DNA of 11,645 bases from Caulobacteraceae bacterium (lineage in GTDB: Bacteria > Pseudomonadota > Alphaproteobacteria > Caulobacterales > Caulobacteraceae), in contig CANGEH010000038.1 in NCBI GenBank assembly GCA_947452665.1, positions 1-11,645 of the forward strand, in the 5' to 3' direction. Both the position numbers and the translations under genes were made by a program. Positions within the stretch are counted from its first letter, which is position 1. Every line of letters starts with the position of its first letter. Below, piece after piece: positions 5,037 to 11,645 of the stretch. The notes beneath the pieces were generated by a model. That model was not told where the DNA came from. It made no database searches and saw only the letters and a program-made list of their open reading frames with translations.

Positions 5037-7245
5037 CGGTGAGGGTTGGTGAGTGAGACAGTTCATTGGCCAGGATACCGATCACCCATAGGCCTAGGCC
5101 ATGATCGGCAAACGCCTTGCTCAAGGCCTCGAGCGCCTCGGCGGGCACTGCGGCAATCAGGCCGCCAGCCGTCTGGGGATCAAACAAGAGGTCAAAGCGT
5201 GGGTCGGCCCTCACGGAAGCGCTAGCCTGTAGGGCGTTTGCCAATCGTGAGGTCTCTGGAAAGATCGAGCTGTGGATACCGGCCCTTGCAAGATCTATCG
5301 CGCCTTCGGTCCAGCCGATTTGGTTCAGATCCAGGGTCGCGGACAGTTGGGCGGCGGACAAGAGCCCCTGGACATGACCCGCCAAGCCAAAGCCAGTTAT
5401 ATCGGTCATGGCATGGGCATGATCGCGCAATAGGCGGCTGGCTTGGCGGCTTGAGACCAGCATTTGTTGAAGACTAGCCGCAACCCATCGCCCCTTGGCA
5501 AGACCCTGCATCTCGGCCGCCATGACCGTGCCAACACCAACCGGTTTGGTCAGGACCAGAACATCACCAGGCCTTGCGCCGCCAAGGCCAAGCGGCCTTC
5601 GCCCCTGCATCAGGCCCGTGACCGACAGGCCAAGGGTCAGTTCTGCGCCCAGACTGGTATGGCCGCCAACCAGATCGGCGCCTGCGGCCCTTAGGCAAGC
5701 CTCAAATCCGGCCACGATCTCGGCCACGGTGCTAGACTGTTTGGCCTTGGTCATGGGCGGCAGGATAATGCTGGCCAAGGCTGCCTGGGGCTCGCCGCCC
5801 ATGGCCCAGATATCGCCTAGGGCGTGATTGGCCGTGATCTGGGCCATGACAAAGGGGTCAAGGCTAAAGGCGCGAAAATGGTCGCAGCTAAACACTTGTC
5901 TGTCGCTCGTGCCCCAGGCCAATACAGCCGCATCATCGCCGCGCCCGGTCAGGACATCGCTTCGCCTCGGTGGTGCCAGATCAGCCAAGGCGCTGGCCAG
6001 GGCCTCTGGTCCCACTTTTGAGCCACAGCCGCCGCACAGGGGCTGGGCCGCTTCTAAGGCTCTAACCTCAAGGGCGACGAGGCCGTGGGTCATTTCTGGC
6101 GCGGCCATGGCGGGCAGGGCGCTGAGCATGGCCATAAACCGCTGATCAATCTGGTCCTTTAGACGCCAAAGCCCAGCCCCGCTGACGCTAAGGCCCCATT
6201 TCTCCGCCACAGCCTTTTGGCCGCCAAGGCTAGCCAGTTTAAGATAATCGCTCTGCGGGCGAAAAGGTTTGAGGCGCCCCCCGGACAAGGCGGCGCGCAG
6301 ATTGTGATACAATATTGGGCCTTGGCGTACAGCAAACACGCCCGCCTTTGGCCGAGGGTTGGCCTGCATATGGGCAGTATCGCCAACGGCAAATACGGTC
6401 TCATGGCTCAGGCTGCGCAAGGTTTGATCGACGCTGATAAAGCCTCGGTGCAGGTCAAGGCCGGTTTGGCCAAGCCAGGCGGCGGGCCGAGCGCCTGCGA
6501 CTGTAGCAATGAACTCAGCCTCTAGGGCGTCACCGCTGGCCAGGTACAGGCGCGGTCCTGCAATCGCGGCTACAGCCGACCCGGTCAAAACCTTTACGCC
6601 GAGTTCAGCCAGGCCCGACCTCATGGCCTTTCGAAGCGCAGGGGCAGAAGTGGCCAGCAGGTCTTGTTGCGCCTCGACCAGGGTAATCTTGATGGCGTGC
6701 CGGTCAGGGCAGGCCCCGCCAAGCCGGTGCGCCATGGCCATGGCCAGTTCAACCCCGCCAAGCCCGCCGCCAATCACCGCCACGCTTGGGGCCTTGGTGC
6801 CCGCAACGACGTCTAAGACAAACGCCTCCCAGGCATCGGCAAAGGCGCCAAGCGGCTTGGCGGGCCAGGCCTTGCCCTTATCGATCCCGGCTATCCCCGA
6901 GCCAATGCCAATATCAATCGAGACCAGATCAAAGGCGATGTCAGGCCGCCCATTGAGCTGCGCATGGCCGCGGGCTAGGTCCAACCCGATCACGCGGTCC
7001 AGCACAAGCCGCGCGCCGGCAAACCGGGCCAATCGCACCAGATCAATCTCCAGCGCGTCCCTTTGATAATGCCCAGCGACAAGGCCCGGTAACATGCCGG
7101 TATAGGGCGCGGCTGGGTCTGGATTGACCAGGGTCAGACGCACGCCGGGCAGGGGCTGCATGCCCCACATTTTCAAGACAATGGCATGGGCATGGCCGCC
7201 GCCAATCAGCAAGAGGTCGCGCGTAATTGTTACGCTGGCGCGCAT
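5026..7245 (-). CDS. selD: NDH-2-like oxidoreductase fused to selenide, water dikinase SelD
   Basis: A 739-residue two-part protein. Residues 1-390 are an FAD/NAD(P)H disulfide-reductase-type module related to type II NADH dehydrogenases: LLLIGGGHAHAI at 11-22 for FAD, VIGGGLGGVELA at 157-168 for NAD(P)H, and FAVGDTAHM at 285-293 for FAD. Residues 400-739 are selenophosphate synthase, which makes selenophosphate from selenide and ATP: CGGCGSKVG at 404-412 (Cys407 and Lys410 match E. coli Cys17/Lys20), GRGDDAAVL at 435-442, NHALGDIWAMGG at 473-484 and GGHT at 527-530. The active-site residue is Cys, not selenocysteine. This fusion is known in bacteria; the front part presumably supplies reduced selenium, but that is unproven. 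The ATG at 7245 has AAGGGGACAGG upstream, whereas a TTG at 7293 would only add residues outside the FAD fold. It converges on mnmH, its likely partner, and follows a terminator, so it should have its own promoter in 7246-7304. Confidence 0.94.
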   Translation of the reverse strand: MRASVTITRDLLLIGGGHAHAIVLKMWGMQPLPGVRLTLVNPDPAAPYTGMLPGLVAGHYQRDALEIDLVRLARFAGARLVLDRVIGLDLARGHAQLNGRPDIAFDLVSIDIGIGSGIAGIDKGKAWPAKPLGAFADAWEAFVLDVVAGTKAPSVAVIGGGLGGVELAMAMAHRLGGACPDRHAIKITLVEAQQDLLATSAPALRKAMRSGLAELGVKVLTGSAVAAIAGPRLYLASGDALEAEFIATVAGARPAAWLGQTGLDLHRGFISVDQTLRSLSHETVFAVGDTAHMQANPRPKAGVFAVRQGPILYHNLRAALSGGRLKPFRPQSDYLKLASLGGQKAVAEKWGLSVSGAGLWRLKDQIDQRFMAMLSALPAMAAPEMTHGLVALEVRALEAAQPLCGGCGSKVGPEALASALADLAPPRRSDVLTGRGDDAAVLAWGTSDRQVFSCDHFRAFSLDPFVMAQITANHALGDIWAMGGEPQAALASIILPPMTKAKQSSTVAEIVAGFEACLRAAGADLVGGHTSLGAELTLGLSVTGLMQGRRPLGLGGARPGDVLVLTKPVGVGTVMAAEMQGLAKGRWVAASLQQMLVSSRQASRLLRDHAHAMTDITGFGLAGHVQGLLSAAQLSATLDLNQIGWTEGAIDLARAGIHSSIFPETSRLANALQASASVRADPRFDLLFDPQTAGGLIAAVPAEALEALSKAFADHGLGLWVIGILANELSHSPTLTVTA

Positions 7246-7304
7246 GACCTGTCCCCTTGTCTGGCCGCTCGCCGTTACTGGCACAGCGTCCAAAGCCGAT
7301 TAGC

Positions 7305-7330
7305 AAAAAGACAATGGGCCCACCCTTGTC
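7305..7330 (-). terminator. intrinsic terminator after the small membrane protein gene
   Basis: Read on the minus strand, GACAAGGG pairs with CCC-A-TTGTC (8 bp, one bulged A) around a TGGG loop, followed directly by TTTTT at 7309-7305. It begins 14 bases after the stop codon at 7345. This is a standard Rho-independent terminator and separates selD transcription from the genes to the right. Confidence 0.7.
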
Positions 7331-7344
7331 AAGCCTTGCCCGCC

Positions 7345-7614
7345 CTAGTCCTCGCCGTGCGTCGCGTCTAGGACCAGGCCGATAACATAGCCACTGATCA
7401 GTCCGACCAGCCCAGTAAAGCCCAGCAACTGTAGCGCCGTGACCATCTCAAAGGGCAGGATGCGATAGGGCGGATCGATAAAATGCAGCCGGAAAATGAA
7501 ATCCATAAACATCTGTGCCCAGCCCCAGGCTACGCACATGGCCCATACAGCATGGGCGACGATCATTAGGACGCCGAGGGCAATCCCCAAGCGTAAGGGT
7601 CGGTTACGCGTCAT
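7345..7614 (-). CDS. small two-helix membrane protein, function unknown
   Basis: An 89-residue protein with two hydrophobic segments, about residues 8-30 and 59-83, joined by an amphipathic stretch containing FRLHFIDPPYRILPF. The short N-terminus is basic (TRNRPLR) and the C-terminus acidic (THGED), consistent with an inner-membrane hairpin. I do not recognise the family with certainty. The ATG at 7614 is preceded by GGAGAGG at 8 bases, so it is preferred over an in-frame GTG at 7638. It lies 98 bp downstream of the aldehyde dehydrogenase on the same strand, after a strong hairpin, and ends at an intrinsic terminator. It may be the last gene of that operon or separately expressed. Confidence 0.75.
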   Translation of the reverse strand: MTRNRPLRLGIALGVLMIVAHAVWAMCVAWGWAQMFMDFIFRLHFIDPPYRILPFEMVTALQLLGFTGLVGLISGYVIGLVLDATHGED

Positions 7615-7637
7615 CTTGACCACCTCTCCACAGAGCA

Positions 7638-7662
7638 CCGCCCCGGTTCATGACCGGGGCGG
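7638..7662 (-). terminator. strong GC-rich hairpin between aldehyde dehydrogenase and membrane protein genes
   Basis: A perfect 10-bp stem (CCGCCCCGGT with ACCGGGGCGG) closes a 5-nt loop. On the minus strand it lies about 50 bases after the aldehyde dehydrogenase stop and ends just before the ribosome site of the small membrane protein gene. No T-run follows, so it may be a Rho-assisted terminator, an mRNA 3'-end stabiliser, or a structure limiting read-through into the next gene. Confidence 0.45.
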
Positions 7663-7712
7663 GCTGTATTTATCGGGCGGATTGGCCTGAGGCTTCTATG
7701 ACATTTGTGGGC

Positions 7713-9134
7713 TTAGGCTCGGCGCACAAATGTGGTCTGGGCATTGGTGTATTCCAGCAGGCCCTCAAGCGCGCCTTCGCTGCCCAGACCCGACTGTTTG
7801 TGACCGCCAAAGGCAGCGAGCGGTGACAAGTGCTGGGTCTCATTGATCCAGACCGTGCCGGTTTGTAGGCGCGAGCCGATCTCTAGGGCCTTGGCCGTAT
7901 CGGCTGACCAGACCGAGGCGCCTAGGCCATATTCGCTGGCATTGGCGCGGCGAATAGCCTCTTCAATATTGTCGAATTTCAGCAGGGGCAGGACGGGACC
8001 AAACTGTTCTTCCTGCACGATGCGGCTGTCTTCGGGCGGATTGTCGATAATGCTGATCGGCACAAAATAGCCGGGCGTCTCGGCAACATCGCCGCCAAGG
8101 ATAAAGTCATAGCCCTTGGCCTTGGCATCAGCGATCAGGTCCAGTACCCGCTCATATTGCGGCCGGTTCTGGATTGGGCCTAGCTGGGTGCCTTGTTCGG
8201 CCCCGTCGCCCAGCTTGACCGTCTTGGCATAGTCCACCAAGGCGGCCTTCAGCGGCTCATAAATATCCTTGTGCACATACATCCGCTTGGTGGCGATACA
8301 GATCTGGCCCGTATTGCCAAAGGCGGCCCAGAAGAGCTTTTCCGCCACATCCGCCACATCGACATCGGGCAGCACAATGGCCGCGTCATTGCCGCCAAGC
8401 TCCAAGGTCACGCGCTTCAAGCTGGCCGCAGCCGAGGCCATGACCTTGCGGCCGGTCTGGGTTGAGCCGGTAAAGCTGATCTTGTCTATGCCCGGATGGC
8501 TGGTCATCCAGGGGCCGAGCATGTCGCCGCCCGTAACCACATTCAGCACGCCATCGGGCAGGACACCGCGCAAGAGCTCGCCAATCTTCAACGTGGTCAG
8601 GGGCGTAAAGGGCGAGGGCTTGAGCACAACCGTATTGCCAGCCAGCAAGGCGGGTGCGACCTTGAAAAAGGCCAGAATGACCGGGAAGTTCCAGGGCGCG
8701 ATTGCCCCGACCACGCCGATCGGCACATGCCGGGTTTCGCCATAGCGCTCGGGCGTGTCCTCAACCACCGTAACCGGCAGCTCCAGTGTGGCGGCTTGTT
8801 GGCACCAGTGCGCGCCGCCCATGACATCGCCCTGGGCATTGACATGGGTCTTACCCTGTTCGCGGGTTAGCAGGCGGTGCAGACCATCCAGATTGGCGGC
8901 CAAGACCCCGGCAATCGAGGCGACAAGCTTTTGCCGCTCGGCATAGGGGGTAGCAGACCAGGCTGGAAAGGCGGCGCGGGCCGCGGCAACGGCCTGATCC
9001 AATTGCTCGGGCGAGCAGTCAGGGGCCTGGGCAAAGGCCTGTTCGGTGGCGGGGTTTAGGACCGGAAAGCTGGCAGCCCCGGCAACGGCCTTGCCGCCAA
9101 TGGTCATGGTGAAGTCTGAATCAAACGCGGTCAT
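7713..9134 (-). CDS. NAD(P)+-dependent aldehyde dehydrogenase
   Basis: Oxidises an aldehyde to a carboxylic acid in the cytoplasm. It has 473 residues, normal for the ALDH superfamily. Key elements are all visible: GAIAPWNFP at 143-151 with the oxyanion Asn149, VLKPSPFTP at 170-178 with coenzyme-binding Lys172, FTGSTQTG at 221-228, ELGGND at 245-250 with the general base Glu245, and FGNTGQICIATKR at 272-284 with the nucleophile Cys279. A late EEQFGPVLPLL block is also typical. The ATG at 9134 has TTGAGG upstream; the open frame to 9242 overlaps the alcohol dehydrogenase and is not needed. It follows that gene by 10 bp, so the two are almost certainly co-transcribed and act in sequence, alcohol to aldehyde to acid. 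The substrate is not readable from sequence; aromatic or terpenoid aldehydes are plausible given the partner. Confidence 0.93.
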   Translation of the reverse strand: MTAFDSDFTMTIGGKAVAGAASFPVLNPATEQAFAQAPDCSPEQLDQAVAAARAAFPAWSATPYAERQKLVASIAGVLAANLDGLHRLLTREQGKTHVNAQGDVMGGAHWCQQAATLELPVTVVEDTPERYGETRHVPIGVVGAIAPWNFPVILAFFKVAPALLAGNTVVLKPSPFTPLTTLKIGELLRGVLPDGVLNVVTGGDMLGPWMTSHPGIDKISFTGSTQTGRKVMASAAASLKRVTLELGGNDAAIVLPDVDVADVAEKLFWAAFGNTGQICIATKRMYVHKDIYEPLKAALVDYAKTVKLGDGAEQGTQLGPIQNRPQYERVLDLIADAKAKGYDFILGGDVAETPGYFVPISIIDNPPEDSRIVQEEQFGPVLPLLKFDNIEEAIRRANASEYGLGASVWSADTAKALEIGSRLQTGTVWINETQHLSPLAAFGGHKQSGLGSEGALEGLLEYTNAQTTFVRRA

Positions 9135-9144
9135 GGCTTTGGCC

Positions 9145-10254
9145 TCAAGGCTGGGGGAGAAGCAGCACCACCTTGACGCAATCGCCATGGTGCTGGGCGG
9201 CGATGGCCGCATTAATCTGATCAAATGAATAGGTCTGGACAAGCTTTTCGAGCGGCAACCGGCCTGCTCGCCAATAGGCGATCAGTTCGGGGATAAACAC
9301 GTCTGGATCGCTATCGCCCTCGATAATGCCGCGCACGGTCTGGCCAAGGGTAAGGATACTGCCCAGATCGCCGGGCATGGGCGTGCCGGGCGCTGGAATG
9401 CCGACAATGCCCAGCACCCCCTTGGGGGCAAGGGCCGCAACGCTTGCGTTGAGCGTGTCGCCACGCCCGGTGGTGTCAAACGCATAGTCAATGCCATTGG
9501 GCACGATGGCGCGGACGCTGGCGGCCAGATCCTGGGTCGATAGGGGATTGATCACATCGGTCGCGCCAAGGCTTAAGGCCAGGTCGCGGCGGCTGGCCAT
9601 GGGCTCAACCACGATGATCTTGGCACAGCCTTGAATCACTGCGCCCATGACCGCCGATAGGCCCACAGCCCCGCCGCCCGTGATCAGGACCGATGAGCCT
9701 GGCTTGGACGCAAGCGCCTTGATAATGCCACCCGCCCCGGTCTGGACACCGCAGCCGAGCGGCGCGGCCAGTTCAAACGGAAGATCGTCCGGCAATTTAA
9801 GCACATTGCGCTGATAGGTTAGGGCAAAGGTCGCAAACGATGACTGGCCAAAAAAATTTGACGAGACATCGACTGCGCCTTGATGGATGGCCTTGGTCCC
9901 GTCTGGGCGCATGCCGATATAGTTGAGCATGGGCATGGCATAGCAATAGGCCGGATCGCCACTGTCGCAGCGCGCGCACTGGCCGCAAGAGCGGAAGGTG
10001 ATGGCCACACGGTCACCCGGCTTGACCTTGGTCACGTCGGCCCCAACCGCCTCTACGACCCCAGCGCCCTCATGGCCTAGGACGGCGGGTTGAGCTATGG
10101 CGGCCGTGTCCTTGAAGACCAAATCGGTATGGCAAACCCCCACCGCGTGAATCCGCACCAAGATTTCGTCGGGGCGGGGGGCGTCAAGCTCCACCGTCTC
10201 GAGGGTGAAATCAGCATTGGGGGCGCGGGCAACCGCAGCGAGGGCCTGGACCAT
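9145..10254 (-). CDS. zinc-dependent alcohol dehydrogenase (XylB / aryl-alcohol type)
   Basis: A 369-residue medium-chain dehydrogenase that oxidises an alcohol to an aldehyde with NAD+. Catalytic zinc ligands are Cys41 (GVCHTDL), His61-Glu62 (LGHEGAGVVEAVG) and Cys168 (PLGCGVQTG). The structural zinc site is Cys90, Cys93, Cys96 and Cys104. The Rossmann motif GGGAVG lies at 193-198, and an acidic residue, Glu217, follows at the end of the next strand, favouring NAD+. The block SNFFGQSSFATFAL at 132-145 is typical of benzyl-alcohol and geraniol dehydrogenases, so those substrates are the best guess. The ATG at 10254 has AGGA 7-8 bases upstream. It is the second gene of a crotonase, alcohol dehydrogenase, aldehyde dehydrogenase run, with 56 bp before it and 10 bp after it. 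Confidence 0.93.
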   Translation of the reverse strand: MVQALAAVARAPNADFTLETVELDAPRPDEILVRIHAVGVCHTDLVFKDTAAIAQPAVLGHEGAGVVEAVGADVTKVKPGDRVAITFRSCGQCARCDSGDPAYCYAMPMLNYIGMRPDGTKAIHQGAVDVSSNFFGQSSFATFALTYQRNVLKLPDDLPFELAAPLGCGVQTGAGGIIKALASKPGSSVLITGGGAVGLSAVMGAVIQGCAKIIVVEPMASRRDLALSLGATDVINPLSTQDLAASVRAIVPNGIDYAFDTTGRGDTLNASVAALAPKGVLGIVGIPAPGTPMPGDLGSILTLGQTVRGIIEGDSDPDVFIPELIAYWRAGRLPLEKLVQTYSFDQINAAIAAQHHGDCVKVVLLLPQP

Positions 10255-10310
10255 TAGCGTTTCCTAATCGAAGTTATTGTCGTTGCTAAAGCGGTCTTTG
10301 CCGCCCTTTT

Positions 10311-11111
10311 TTATCGGCCTTTAAACACGGGGGGGCGCTTCTCGACAAAGGCGAGTGAGGCGGCCTTGTGATCATCGGTCATCATGGTGCGGACCATGTG
10401 AATGGCCTCCATGTCCAGAACCTCGGTCAAGGTGCCGCTTTCCGCCAGGCCCAGATTTTTCTTCATATAGCCGATTGCGGCGGTTGGCAGGCTTGCCAGA
10501 TGCTTGGCCATGGCCGCGGCCTCAGTGGCCAGTTCCGCCGCAGGCACGGCCTTGCTGACAATGCCAAGCCTTGCGGCTTCGGCACCGCTAATCACATCCG
10601 CGGTGAAATAGAGCTCGCGCGCTTTTGCCGGTCCAACCAGCTTGCTCAGGAAATAGCTGCCGCCGTAATCGCCAGACGCGCCGATCTTGGAAAAGGCGGT
10701 GGTCAGCTTGGCCTCATTGGCACTGATGCGCAGATCGCAGGCCAGGGCGATGGACAGACCTGCGCCTGCCGCCGCGCCGGGGATCACGGCCAAGGTCGGC
10801 TTGGGCATGTCGTGCAATATGCGGCTCAAGTCCATGCCATTGCGCAGGCCATTGACCCGGTCTTCAAAGCTGGGGGCCACTGCGCCGGGGGCCTTGTCGG
10901 CGACAAAACCCTTAACGTCGCCGCCCGCACAAAACGCGCCGCCTGCGCCGGTAATCACCACAAGCCGAACATTAGAATCTAGCGCCAGCCGCGCTGCGGC
11001 GGCCGACAGGGCGGCCAGCATTTCGCCGGTCAAGGCATTGCGCGCCTCTGGCCGGTTCATGGTCAGGGTGGCAATACCGTCTTCGAAAGTCTCGATCAAT
11101 TGGTCGGTCAT
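10311..11111 (-). CDS. enoyl-CoA hydratase/isomerase family protein (crotonase fold)
   Basis: A 266-residue crotonase-superfamily enzyme acting on an acyl-CoA thioester. The oxyanion-hole regions are clear: GGAFCAGGDVKG at 57-68 and IPGAAAGAGLSIALACDLRIS at 110-130. The block FSKIGASGDYGGSYFLSKLVG at 140-160 fits the family. By hand alignment to rat crotonase, the two catalytic glutamates (144 and 164) fall on Ser120 and Phe140, so plain hydratase chemistry is doubtful. Asp148 falls where PaaG-type isomerases carry a catalytic Asp, so double-bond isomerisation or a related step is more likely. The ATG at 11111 has GAGG 5 bases upstream. It leads the probable catabolic operon and is divergent from a TetR-family regulator. 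No acyl-CoA ligase or acyl-CoA dehydrogenase is in the window. Confidence 0.9.
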   Translation of the reverse strand: MTDQLIETFEDGIATLTMNRPEARNALTGEMLAALSAAAARLALDSNVRLVVITGAGGAFCAGGDVKGFVADKAPGAVAPSFEDRVNGLRNGMDLSRILHDMPKPTLAVIPGAAAGAGLSIALACDLRISANEAKLTTAFSKIGASGDYGGSYFLSKLVGPAKARELYFTADVISGAEAARLGIVSKAVPAAELATEAAAMAKHLASLPTAAIGYMKKNLGLAESGTLTEVLDMEAIHMVRTMMTDDHKAASLAFVEKRPPVFKGR

Positions 11112-11279
11112 GGTGTCCTCAAACAGTTGTTTGGCAGAGCATGGCCCGAAAATTCGCGGGCGTATAGGGGCGGTGTCACCATTAGATGCCGCGGTGGTCT
11201 AGGTCTTGCCGCCGAGGGGTGATCTTGGGTATTTATATGGTATTCAGACGGGCCCCTAGTTAGGCCCAGCAGGTTTTCT
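11112..11279. promoter_or_regulatory. divergent promoter region of crotonase operon and tetR-family gene
   Basis: This 168-bp space lies between two divergently transcribed genes and must hold both promoters. Candidate operators are the inverted repeats CAAACA-GT-TGTTTG (11120-11133), GGTG-T-CACC (11172-11180) and GGGCC-N8-GGCCC (11250-11267). A TTATAT at 11233-11238 could be a -10 element for the plus-strand gene, but I found no good -35 at the right spacing. No gene is seen within it. Confidence 0.55.
11120..11133. promoter_or_regulatory. palindrome next to the crotonase ribosome site, possible TetR-type operator
   Basis: CAAACA at 11120-11125 and TGTTTG at 11128-11133 are exact reverse complements with a 2-bp centre. 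The palindrome ends at the ribosome binding site of the crotonase gene. Size and symmetry fit a site for a dimeric regulator, and a TetR-family gene is encoded next to it. Binding is an inference. Confidence 0.35.
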
Positions 11280-11645
11280 ATGCCCGATATAGCATCACCG
11301 CCCGCACCCGTTAGTCGCTCTGAACGCACGCGGCAGGCGCTTATAGAGGCTGGGCGCAGGCTGTTTTCTATGCGGCCGGTCGATGCGGTGGCAATCGACG
11401 ATATTGTTCACGCTGCCTGTGTCGCCAAGGGCAGTTTTTACAATCATTTCAAAGACAAGGATGCGCTGGTTCGGGCCATTACCGGCCAGATTCGTCGCGA
11501 TATTGAGGACGCCGTTGCGGCCGCCAATGCCAATGTCTCTGACCCGGCTTTGCGAACCGTTAGGGGGCTGTGCGTCTATCTGGGTTTTGCCGCCCAACAG
11601 CCGGAACACGCCGTTGCCTTGTTGCGCATTCAAGGCGGGCATACA
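11280..11645 (+). CDS. TetR/AcrR-family transcriptional regulator (partial, 3' end outside window)
   Basis: The frame from ATG at 11280 is open to the window edge, giving 122 residues without a stop. Residues 13-62 form a TetR-type DNA-binding domain: SERTRQALIEAGRRLF, then IDDIVHAACVAKGSFYNHFKDKDAL at about 39-63, with the diagnostic KGSFYNHF. The rest is the start of the helical ligand-binding domain, which is poorly conserved and gives no ligand. CAGG lies about 7 bases before the ATG. It is divergent from the crotonase/alcohol dehydrogenase/aldehyde dehydrogenase genes and is the likely repressor of that operon, perhaps released by a substrate or acyl-CoA; this is inferred from position only. 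Confidence 0.85.
   Translation, partial: MPDIASPPAPVSRSERTRQALIEAGRRLFSMRPVDAVAIDDIVHAACVAKGSFYNHFKDKDALVRAITGQIRRDIEDAVAAANANVSDPALRTVRGLCVYLGFAAQQPEHAVALLRIQGGHT

Noticed and set aside
5090..5101. Ten-base palindrome GGCCTAGGCC
   Set aside because: It lies inside the selD coding sequence and is explained by codons for Gly-Leu-Gly-Leu; no repeat partner was seen.
5117..6525. Several plus-strand open frames opposite selD
   Set aside because: They are GC-rich shadows of the strong selD frame, with low-complexity translations and no recognisable domains.
10288..10310. Short hairpin GCGG-N6-CCGC followed by a T-run on the plus strand
   Set aside because: No plus-strand gene ends there. On the minus strand the stem is only 4 bp with TTT, too weak to call a terminator between crotonase and alcohol dehydrogenase.
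11295..11642. Minus-strand open frame of 115 codons at the right edge
   Set aside because: It is antisense to the TetR-family gene, whose DNA-binding domain is unmistakable on the plus strand.

Overview
The window looks like alphaproteobacterial chromosome. The support is: coding DNA of roughly 60% GC; a DUF1153 protein resembling SciP, the small CtrA inhibitor known from alphaproteobacteria; and an upstream AT-rich region holding a TTAA-N7-TTAA box (CtrA type) and two GANTC sites (CcrM type). No tRNA, rRNA, CRISPR array, insertion sequence or phage gene is visible. Nearly all the DNA is coding.

Left part (1-3157): the tail of an unidentified plus-strand gene runs into nhaA (Na+/H+ antiporter, minus strand). 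nhaA diverges from selO (protein AMPylase, plus strand) across a short region with an inverted repeat. selO meets the SciP-like gene tail to tail, and the two stop codons share one CTAG. The SciP-like gene is preceded by 271 bp without a gene, including a 60-bp stretch of about 15% GC.

Middle (3429-7245): a small conserved gene of unknown function diverges from mnmH (selU, tRNA 2-selenouridine synthase). mnmH overlaps, tail to tail, a long gene that fuses an NDH-2-like FAD/NAD(P)H oxidoreductase to selenophosphate synthase (SelD). SelD makes selenophosphate and MnmH uses it to turn 2-thiouridine into 2-selenouridine in tRNA, so these two genes form a complete selenium-to-tRNA unit. No selenocysteine genes (selA, selB, selC) are in the window.

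Right part (7305-11645): an 89-residue two-helix membrane protein ends at a good intrinsic terminator. Before it in the minus direction lies a probable catabolic operon, crotonase -> zinc alcohol dehydrogenase -> aldehyde dehydrogenase. A divergent TetR-family regulator, cut by the window edge, is the obvious candidate to control it. The operon would oxidise an alcohol to an acid and process an acyl-CoA; the substrate cannot be read from sequence.

I found no clearly new defence or mobile system. The most interesting points are the CtrA-type box with GANTC sites upstream of a divergent SciP-like gene, the unknown gene paired with mnmH, a SelO lacking both cysteines of the known redox switch, and a crotonase lacking both usual catalytic glutamates.
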